Below are positions 58,118-64,000 of a stretch of DNA of 64,000 bases, in pieces. The notes under the pieces are model-generated. The model was not told where the DNA came from and ran no database searches. It saw only the letters and a program-made list of their open reading frames with translations. Positions within the stretch are counted from its first letter, which is position 1; each line of letters opens with the position of its first letter. The position numbers and the translations under genes were made by a program. This DNA comes from Peribacillus glennii (GTDB lineage: Bacteria > Bacillota > Bacilli > Bacillales > DSM-1321): NCBI RefSeq assembly GCF_003429105.1, contig NZ_QVTD01000005.1, forward strand, positions 62,001 through 126,000, in the 5' to 3' direction.

Positions 58118-58786
58118 TTACCTTTTATCTATTTTAGATGTGATAGCATCCCCGATAAATTGGATGATAAAAACAATGACCAGTATAAGGATTGTTGCCA
58201 ACAATGTAACATCATTATTATTTCGCTGAAAACCTTCCAGGTATGCCAAGTTTCCAAGGCCGCCGGCACCGATTGCGCCTGCCATGGCCGTGTAACCGAC
58301 GAGGGCAATGGCCGTGACCGTTATCCCCGATACCAATGCAGGCATGGATTCGGGAAGTAGCACCTTGAAAATGAGTGTGCTTGTTTTTGCACCCATGGAT
58401 CTTGCGGCCTCTATTACACCTTTATCAACCTCGCGCAGGCCAATTTCCACCATGCGCGCATAGAATGGTGCGGCACCGATAATCAGCGCTGGAAGGGCAG
58501 CGCTGGCTCCCAGCATTGTACCGACTACTATCCGTGTAAACGGTATAAGAAGAATAATCAATATAATGAAAGGAATCGATCGGAAAATATTCACAAACGC
58601 CGCGATGATTATATTAATAAACTTATTCTCCCACAGCTGGCCCCTAGAGGTGAGGAACAGCAGCAAACCCAGCAGGATTCCAATAAAGAAGGTTGCCACA
58701 AGCGAAATTGCTGTCATATAGAGGGTTTCCCGTGTGGCTATCCAAATGTTTTCCCAGATGACATTCGGAAACATTTCACTCATCAT
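58118..58786 (-). CDS. metP: Methionine ABC transporter permease
   Basis: 222 residues with five transmembrane helices. The EAA loop is AARSMGAKTSTLIFKVLLPESMPALVSGI near 144-172. GGAGGTGA precedes the ATG inside metN, and the two genes overlap by 11 bases. Confidence 0.95.
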   Translation of the reverse strand: MMSEMFPNVIWENIWIATRETLYMTAISLVATFFIGILLGLLLFLTSRGQLWENKFINIIIAAFVNIFRSIPFIILIILLIPFTRIVVGTMLGASAALPALIIGAAPFYARMVEIGLREVDKGVIEAARSMGAKTSTLIFKVLLPESMPALVSGITVTAIALVGYTAMAGAIGAGGLGNLAYLEGFQRNNNDVTLLATILILVIVFIIQFIGDAITSKIDKR

Positions 58787-59813
58787 TTGAAATCACCTCC
58801 ACGCCAACCTGCTGCCCTTTAATAAATTCGATGGCACGATTGATTTCATCCGCATTGCCGTTTATGTGGATAAACAGCGTTCCGTAAGACCCGTTTTGGG
58901 TTTGGGAAATTTTACCCTGCAGGATATTGACCTCCAGGCTGAAACTTCGAATAAGCTGGGTAATCAAAGGATTATCAGCACTGTCCCCAACAAAGGATAA
59001 CTTGATCAACTGTCCATTTGGATATTGATGCAAGATATGCTCAATCGCTTCCTTTGTTTCTTCCGGTTCCGTAACCTGTTGAACAAAACGTTTTGTTATT
59101 TGTTCGGCTGGATTTCGGAACACGTCCAGTACAGGCCCCATTTCTACCACCCTGCCGCTTTCCATTACAGCCACGCGGTGGCAGATCTTGCGGATAACAT
59201 GCATTTCATGGGTGATCAATACGATGGTCAATCCTAATCGATGATTGATATCCACCAGCAAATCCAAAATGGAATCAGTCGTCTGGGGATCCAGCGCTGA
59301 AGTGGCTTCATCGCAAAGGAGAACTTTTGGATCATTTGCGAGCGCCCTTGCAATGCCCACCCTTTGCTTCTGTCCGCCACTGAGCTGGGAAGGATAGGCA
59401 TTTGCCCTGCCGTCAAGCCCGACAAGCTTGATTAGTTCCTCTACCCGTTTTTTTCGTTCAGCCGCCGGAACACCTGCAATTTCCAGAGGAAACGAAATAT
59501 TTTCAAATACTGTACGTGACCATAAAAGGTTGAAGTGTTGAAAAATCATGCTGATATCCTGGCGCGCTTTTCGAAGCCGGGCTCCTTTGATCCTTGAAAC
59601 CTCGTTGCCGGCAACTGTAACGGAACCTTCCGTTGGAGTTTCGAGGCCATTCAGCATCCTGATCAGTGTGCTTTTTCCTGCGCCACTGTACCCAATAACA
59701 CCAAAGATTTCCCCTTCTTTTATAGTCACATTTACATTATCAACTGCTTTTATCGAATCGCCTGATGCACCACCAGAACGAAATATCTTGCTTACATTTG
59801 AAAGAGTAATCAA
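58776..59813 (-). CDS. metN: Methionine ABC transporter ATPase
   Basis: 345 residues from the TTG at 59813 (GAGGTGAG upstream). Walker A GYSGAGKST (about 41-49), signature LSGGQKQR (about 142-149), Walker B VLLCDEATSALD (about 161-172). The C-terminal NIL domain (about 265-340) can bind methionine for feedback inhibition. Lies downstream of a SAM riboswitch. Confidence 0.95.
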   Translation of the reverse strand: MITLSNVSKIFRSGGASGDSIKAVDNVNVTIKEGEIFGVIGYSGAGKSTLIRMLNGLETPTEGSVTVAGNEVSRIKGARLRKARQDISMIFQHFNLLWSRTVFENISFPLEIAGVPAAERKKRVEELIKLVGLDGRANAYPSQLSGGQKQRVGIARALANDPKVLLCDEATSALDPQTTDSILDLLVDINHRLGLTIVLITHEMHVIRKICHRVAVMESGRVVEMGPVLDVFRNPAEQITKRFVQQVTEPEETKEAIEHILHQYPNGQLIKLSFVGDSADNPLITQLIRSFSLEVNILQGKISQTQNGSYGTLFIHINGNADEINRAIEFIKGQQVGVEVISNDE

Positions 59814-59923
59814 AGTCAACTCACCTCTATCCCGTGAAAACTATGAACTTAATATATTGCAGTCAGTTTTTAACGACTACAACTGCCGGCACCACTTAGG
59901 CTAAAGGTACCAGCAATAAAAAA

Positions 59924-59947
59924 GCCTTTCCGCATGAGCAGAAAGGC
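59924..59947 (-). terminator. S-box terminator upstream of metN
   Basis: GCCTTTC/GAAAGGC stem at 59924-59947 with a T6 run on the minus strand, placed between the SAM aptamer and metN. It is the expression-platform terminator. Confidence 0.85.
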
Positions 59948-59965
59948 ATGTATATTGAAAGCCTT

Positions 59966-60077
59966 CCCTCATCTCCCAAAGCATCCGCTTTGTGTGAATT
60001 GGCACCTTTACAAGGTGTTAACCTTGCCGGTTGCCGGGCTTCATCGGGCACATCCCTCCACCTCTCTTGATAAGAGC
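59966..60077 (-). ncRNA. SAM-I (S-box) riboswitch for metNPQ
   Basis: On the minus strand: CTCTTATC then AAGAGAGGTGGAGGGA, CCCGATGAAGCCCGGCAACC, and a closing GATGAG near 59970. These are the conserved P1, kink-turn and core elements of the S-box. High SAM should favour the downstream terminator and shut off methionine uptake. Confidence 0.95.
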
Positions 60078-60238
60078 AATAATATATTCGTTTTTATTAA
60101 GTTCATGTTTTAGTACGATAGTGATTTTATCACGGTAAAAGAGAGAGTGTCAATGTATATGGCCTCATTGAATAATTTAACATCAGTCTGTTGCCGGTTT
60201 CCGAGAATAAGAGATAGGCAATTTATTGAGTTTCTGCC

Positions 60239-61558
60239 TTATCTGGATTTTTCCGTAAGGGAGACTTTGCCTGTTGCCTTCTCAATGGCCTGCTCCAAAT
60301 CCTCGATTAAGTCGTCCGGATTTTCAATTCCGACCGATAAGCGGACCATATCCTCACTGACACCGGATTTGATAAGGTCTTCGGAATTCAATTGCTGATG
60401 GGTTGTGCTTGCAGGGTGTATGATCAGGCTCTTTGCGTCCCCTACATTCGCCACATGAGACCATAGCCTGATTGAGTTGATCAGCTTTGCACCCGCATCT
60501 TTTCCGCCTTCAATTCCGAAAATGACGACAGAACCGGCGCCTTTTGGCAAATATTTATCCGCCAAAGCTTTATCAGGATGGCCGGCATTCCCGGGATAGG
60601 TTACCCATTTGACTGCATGGTGATTTTCCAGGAATTGAATTACCTTTTTAGTATTGGCGATATGTTCTTTCATTCTAACATGGAGGGTCTCAAGCCCGAG
60701 TGTAAATTGGAAGGCATTCTGCGGACTGATGGCCGGTCCAAGGTCACGGAGCAATTGGACACGTGCCTTTGTGATATAGGCTGCGGCTCCGACTGCCTCT
60801 GTATACACGATTCCTCCGTAGCTTTCATCCGGTTCAATGAATCCCGGGAACTTAGGAGAATTCCAGTCGAAATTTCCCCCATCGACAATAATTCCTCCAA
60901 GGGTGGTCCCATTTCCCAACAGCCACTTGGTTGCTGAATGGATCACGATATCAGCACCAAACTCGATTGGACGGCATAAATATGGAGTGGCAAATGTATT
61001 GTCTATGATTAACGGTATTCCTGCCTCATGAGCTATGCCAGCAACCTTCTCTATATCAAGGATCTGCAGGCTCGGATTGCCGATTGTTTCTCCAAAAATA
61101 GCTTTTGTGTTTGGAGTGATGGCGTTCCTGAAATTTTCAGGGTCAGAAGGGTCGACCAAATGTACCTTAATTCCGTACTTAGGAAGCGTATTGGCAAAAA
61201 GATTATACGTTCCACCATATAACGCGGAAGCAGCCACAATATCGTCACCCGCCCCTGCAATATTCAGGATGGACAAAGTGATTGCAGCCATGCCGCTTGC
61301 AACCGCCAGGGCTCCGATCCCGCCTTCAAGCAGTGAGACCCTTTCTTCAAATGTTGTCACAGTCGGATTATGGATCCGTGTATAAATGTAGCCCGGCTCC
61401 TTTAATCCGAACAAGTTTGCGGCATGATCGGTATCTTTAAACAGGTACGCATTGCTCATGTATATTGGCAATGCTCTTGCACCCGTAACAGGATCGGCCT
61501 CCAGCCCGCCGTGGATGCTCAAGGTTTCAAACCGGTAGTTTTTTTGCTTTTCTGACAT
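60239..61558 (-). CDS. metY: O-acetylhomoserine sulfhydrylase (MetY-type)
   Basis: 439 residues from the ATG at 61558 (AAGGAG upstream). PLP enzyme of the Cys/Met metabolism family making homocysteine from O-acetylhomoserine and sulfide. Blocks: RIHNPTVTTFEERV (about 59-72), GMAAITLSI near 90, and the PLP lysine in SATKWLLGNGTTLGG (about 207-221). Its own S-box lies upstream. Homocysteine also feeds the hom-derived homoserine branch. Confidence 0.92.
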   Translation of the reverse strand: MSEKQKNYRFETLSIHGGLEADPVTGARALPIYMSNAYLFKDTDHAANLFGLKEPGYIYTRIHNPTVTTFEERVSLLEGGIGALAVASGMAAITLSILNIAGAGDDIVAASALYGGTYNLFANTLPKYGIKVHLVDPSDPENFRNAITPNTKAIFGETIGNPSLQILDIEKVAGIAHEAGIPLIIDNTFATPYLCRPIEFGADIVIHSATKWLLGNGTTLGGIIVDGGNFDWNSPKFPGFIEPDESYGGIVYTEAVGAAAYITKARVQLLRDLGPAISPQNAFQFTLGLETLHVRMKEHIANTKKVIQFLENHHAVKWVTYPGNAGHPDKALADKYLPKGAGSVVIFGIEGGKDAGAKLINSIRLWSHVANVGDAKSLIIHPASTTHQQLNSEDLIKSGVSEDMVRLSVGIENPDDLIEDLEQAIEKATGKVSLTEKSR

Positions 61559-61632
61559 TTCATTACACTCCTTCTTCGCATTGTTTTGCAGGTTACGTGC
61601 GGCTGTGTACATGAGTACCGGCCAAACAAAAA

Positions 61633-61654
61633 GTCCACTTCATAAGAAGAGGAC
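61633..61654 (-). terminator. S-box terminator upstream of metY
   Basis: Stem 61633-61641 with 61646-61654 (one mismatch, TAA-type loop) followed by T5 on the minus strand, between the SAM aptamer and metY. Confidence 0.8.
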
Positions 61655-61663
61655 CTATCTCTC

Positions 61664-61763
61664 CTTATCTGCCAGAGCCAATACTCTGCTGGAATTAGCA
61701 CCGTGTATGTTATTACCGGTTGCCGGGCTTCGCAGGGCCAGTCCCTCCGCCTCTCTTGATAAG
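61664..61763 (-). ncRNA. SAM-I (S-box) riboswitch for metY
   Basis: On the minus strand: CTTATCAAGAGAGGCGGAGG, GACTGGCCCTGCGAAGCCCG then GCAACCGG, GGTGCTAATTCC, and closing GATAAG at 61664-61669. All S-box core elements are present. Confidence 0.96.
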
Positions 61764-61863
61764 TTATACTGAATATTCAATTAGTTCTGCTTACTGGGAA
61801 TATATCACACTGCCACTTAACAGTCAATCTATTTTAATCCATTGTTTAGCACTTTAAAGCGAC

Positions 61864-61878
61864 GGGGGTCTGACCCCC
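61864..61878. repeat. Short GC palindrome
   Basis: GGGGGTCTGACCCCC, a perfect 7-bp hairpin in the spacer between the metY leader and yusE. A similar palindrome is common in Bacillus spacers by my recollection. Confidence 0.4.
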
Positions 61879-61897
61879 AACGACATATTTTAACGCT

Positions 61898-62206
61898 TTA
61901 GATTGCCCCCTTTAGAATATCATACAGGTAAGGGACGGATTGGAAGGCGTATATCTTCTTTTCCGGCTGGCCTTCTTTAAATATCAGCAGGCAGGGTACG
62001 CTTTCTATTTCATATTGTGCGGGTATGTCCTTAGCAAAGTTCATATTCATTTTGCCGCATGTGATATCCGGAAACATTTCCAGCACAATGGAAAGCATCC
62101 GGGACGCGACCTGGCAAGTCCCGCACATAGGTGTATATAAATAAACGCAAAAGGTTCTTTTCCATTGTATCGCTGTTTTCAATTCCTGTTCTGTCCAATC
62201 CTGCAT
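61898..62206 (-). CDS. yusE: Thioredoxin-like protein YusE
   Basis: 102-residue thioredoxin fold with CGTC at residues 28-31 and the cis-proline in ESVPCLLIF near 69-77. No signal peptide. AAAGGATGAG, at the end of yusF, precedes the ATG; only 6 bases separate the genes. Probable thiol-disulfide exchange. Confidence 0.9.
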   Translation of the reverse strand: MQDWTEQELKTAIQWKRTFCVYLYTPMCGTCQVASRMLSIVLEMFPDITCGKMNMNFAKDIPAQYEIESVPCLLIFKEGQPEKKIYAFQSVPYLYDILKGAI

Positions 62207-62212
62207 AAGCCG

Positions 62213-62575
62213 CTAACTCATCCTTTGTTCTACAAATTCCATATTCACATCAATATTGGCGCTTAATAATACAGTTGCTATATGATAGGCGGGCGCCGTG
62301 GCGACTTCCCTGTACATTTTATCTATATACAGGTGTGAAGCCTCAGGGAGTTCCCTTTTGAATTGCTTCCTGAGTTTTTCACCTGATTCATCTGCATCCA
62401 CCAGGATATACACATCCTTGTTGTACAGTTCATCAACAAGTTCATCAAGCCTGGATAAAGAAATCGTTCCATTCGTACAGATTACTTCTATGTCTTCCTT
62501 TAGCACACTTAATACTTTCCGTTTATCAGAAGTACCTTCAACAATGATCACTTTGTCATCTAGTCCGCTTTCCAT
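62213..62575 (-). CDS. yusF: Toprim-domain protein YusF
   Basis: 120 residues from the ATG at 62575 (AGGTGA upstream). Single Toprim domain: VIIVEGTSDK (about 9-18, catalytic glutamate) and VYILVDADESGEK (about 54-66, DxD). Related to RNase M5-type Toprims but much shorter. The longer frame to 62716 has no ribosome site. In operon with yusE. Confidence 0.9.
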   Translation of the reverse strand: MESGLDDKVIIVEGTSDKRKVLSVLKEDIEVICTNGTISLSRLDELVDELYNKDVYILVDADESGEKLRKQFKRELPEASHLYIDKMYREVATAPAYHIATVLLSANIDVNMEFVEQRMS

Positions 62576-62733
62576 CGTTATCACCTGTATTGTGGCCCCA
62601 TGGGACAGGGCCGGAATGAAAGAATCTTTCTCTTTACCATTATAATTTCCTAAATCGCAGTGTGACTGCTTCAAGAAACTATTTCCTTTTTCCCGATACC
62701 CTATTGTTGAAACCATGGAAAGGCTTTATAAAA

Positions 62734-62763
62734 ATGGAGAAGGCATATTACAGCCTTCTCCAT
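62734..62763 (-). terminator. Terminator of gcvH
   Basis: 11-bp perfect stem (62734-62744 with 62753-62763) followed by TTTTTAT on the minus strand, just past the gcvH stop. Confidence 0.85.
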
Positions 62764-62768
62764 TGGTT

Positions 62769-63152
62769 TTATCCTTCGTTCGTCATTTCTTCATACTGCT
62801 CGGCAGTCATTAAGTTATCCAGTTCGCTTCTGTCGGAAGGCTCGATAACGACCATCCATGCTTTTTCATAAGGAGATTCGTTTACAAATTCCGGATTGTC
62901 ATTAAGGTCTTCGTTGACCTCAACAACCTTTCCGCTAACAGGTGCATATAGTTCAGAAACAGTTTTTACGGATTCAACGCTGCCAAACGGCTGGTCCGCA
63001 GTCAGCTCATCTCCTACTTCAGGAAGCTCAACGAAAACGATGTCACCTAATTCGGATTGTGCGAAGTGTGTAATGCCCACCCGAACATTGTCGCCTTCCG
63101 TTTTTACCCACTCATGCTCCTCAGAATAACGAAGTTCCTTTGGTGTTGTCAT
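62769..63152 (-). CDS. gcvH: Glycine cleavage system H protein
   Basis: 127-residue lipoyl carrier. The lipoyl lysine is in [18 protein letters not shown] near residue 63. Besides glycine cleavage, in B. subtilis GcvH relays lipoyl groups to other dehydrogenases, which ties it to lipA here. TTGGAGGT precedes the ATG. The glycine decarboxylase genes are not in the window. Confidence 0.96.
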   Translation of the reverse strand: MTTPKELRYSEEHEWVKTEGDNVRVGITHFAQSELGDIVFVELPEVGDELTADQPFGSVESVKTVSELYAPVSGKVVEVNEDLNDNPEFVNESPYEKAWMVVIEPSDRSELDNLMTAEQYEEMTNEG

Positions 63153-63229
63153 TATTATTTACCTCCAAGCTTATGTAATAAAAAATATATCTATTTCTTA
63201 AAATAGATTTAGTTATTGTTGGCAATGGA

Positions 63230-63589
63230 TTATGATTGCCACGTTTCCTCATACTCTTCCTCTTTAAAGCCGACTGTTACTTTATGGCCGTCAGTGGCAA
63301 TCGGTCTTTTGACCAGCATGCCATCGCTTGCTAACAAATCGAGCATTTCCGCTTCAGTCGCAGTCTTTAGCTTTTCCTTTAAACCAAGTTCCCTGTACTT
63401 TTGTCCACTTGTGTTAAAAAACTTTTTCAGTTCCAGTCCACTTTTGCGGTATAAATGTTCCATTTCAGAACGGGAAGGAGGGTTTTCCGCGATATGGACT
63501 TCATTGTATTCAATATCACGGCCGTCGAACCACTTTTTTGCCTTTCTGCATGTCCCGCATTTTGGATACCAGTAAAATGTTAAGGCCAT
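63230..63589 (-). CDS. yusI: ArsC/Spx-family protein YusI
   Basis: 119-residue thioredoxin-like protein of the arsenate reductase/Spx family, with CGTC at residues 11-14 and RPIATDGHKVTVGF near 95-108. It lacks the features needed to call it Spx itself. Position next to gcvH matches yusI. Probably a thiol-redox protein. Confidence 0.9.
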   Translation of the reverse strand: MALTFYWYPKCGTCRKAKKWFDGRDIEYNEVHIAENPPSRSEMEHLYRKSGLELKKFFNTSGQKYRELGLKEKLKTATEAEMLDLLASDGMLVKRPIATDGHKVTVGFKEEEYEETWQS

Positions 63590-63705
63590 TGTTTCACCAC
63601 CTACTGATAGAATACCCGTTTTCTTTTCTCAATACAAAATATATGATGTAATTATTTTCTTTTTGTTTTGATAAAAACGAGATGATACAAAATAAAAAAT
63701 CAAAA

Positions 63706-63733
63706 CGGGAATACCCTAGAAAGGATATTCCCG
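63706..63733 (-). terminator. Terminator of the acyl-CoA dehydrogenase gene
   Basis: 11-bp stem with one mismatch (CGGGAATACC at 63706 with GGATATTCCCG ending 63733), T-rich on the minus strand after it. Confidence 0.8.
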
Positions 63734-63762
63734 CCAGGCAAGTTTCTGCCATTAAGGCTAAA

Positions 63763-64000
63763 TTATAATGCGTATTTTTCTGTTTCGATGATTTTCACGG
63801 ATGCTTCACGTTTCTTGGCGATTACATTGATAGGGCTGTGCCTTGTCAATTTACGAAGTGCGGACAGCATGATTCGCAATGTATCTCCGCTTTCAGAAGC
63901 GATTAGTGTTTCTTTTGCATGCTGTTCAATTTGGTTGAACGCTTCCTGACAGAAGATTTCAGTGTATAGCACTTTTTGCTGGCTCTTTTCAAGTCCAGCT
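63763..64000 (-). CDS. fadE: Acyl-CoA dehydrogenase, C-terminal fragment (5' end beyond window)
   Basis: The last 78 codons of a gene entering from the right edge. The sequence AGLEKSQQKVLYTEIFCQEA and the end (RKLTRHSPINVIAKKREA) match the C-terminal extension of Bacillus FadE (YusJ), the beta-oxidation acyl-CoA dehydrogenase, next to yusI in B. subtilis. The catalytic domain lies outside the window. Confidence 0.75.
   Translation of the reverse strand, partial: AGLEKSQQKVLYTEIFCQEAFNQIEQHAKETLIASESGDTLRIMLSALRKLTRHSPINVIAKKREASVKIIETEKYAL

Overview
This window is core chromosome of an endospore-forming Bacillus-type Firmicute (Bacillaceae). The evidence is the AT-rich composition, strong AGGAGG-type ribosome binding sites, many TTG and GTG starts, spore genes (kapB, kapD, yutH, yutC, yunB, lytH and a coat F/AdhB module), two S-box riboswitches, and a gene order that I recall as closely matching the kapB-pbpD-mrp-yui-yum-yut-yun-suf-met-yus region of Bacillus subtilis. 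I saw no prophage, insertion sequence, CRISPR array, rRNA or tRNA. Gene names follow B. subtilis where family and position agree.

Layout. 0-4 kb: ppiB, kapB, kapD and the class A penicillin-binding protein pbpD. 4.6-10 kb: an accessory stretch with two lipoproteins, a GGDEF/HD-GYP cyclic-di-GMP protein, a DUF421 membrane protein, YufK and small proteins. 10.3-16 kb: the complete mrpABCDEFG Na+/H+ antiporter operon. 16-22 kb: yuxO, a 51-bp tandem repeat, pepA, yuiD, a BtuF-like protein, yuiC, yuiB, yuiA and a Nudix gene. 22-32 kb: flavin oxidoreductases (yumB, yumC, yutJ), iron-sulfur carriers (yutM, yutI), yuzB, yuzD, and an inserted adhB plus coat protein module. 32-36 kb: hom-thrC-thrB. 36-50 kb: an L,D-transpeptidase, a 2-hydroxyacid dehydrogenase, the yut/yun block, lipA, lytH, yunB, a second HD-GYP protein, yunC, yunD and yunF. 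50-55.5 kb: sufCDSUB. 56-64 kb: yurZ, metNPQ and metY behind separate SAM riboswitches, yusE, yusF, gcvH, yusI and the 3' end of an acyl-CoA dehydrogenase.

How the genes fit together. Iron-sulfur and redox biology dominate: SufCDSUB builds clusters, YutM (A-type) and YutI (Nfu-type) probably carry them, YumC is a ferredoxin/flavodoxin reductase, and LipA is a cluster-dependent radical-SAM enzyme. GcvH, in the same window, is the lipoyl carrier that LipA is expected to act on. YumB resembles a type II NADH dehydrogenase, and a near-perfect Rex operator lies upstream of it, suggesting control by NADH/NAD+ ratio. Sulfur amino acid supply (metNPQ, metY) is under SAM control. The spore genes are scattered singletons.

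Novelty. I did not find a convincing new multi-gene system. The observations most worth checking are the 51-bp tandem repeat downstream of pepA, a degenerate interspersed repeat with three copies, the Rex site, a HepT-like protein that has lost its catalytic histidine, a cyclic-di-GMP protein without an inhibitory site, and two short candidate genes (31060-31179 and 56115-56267), each followed by its own terminator.
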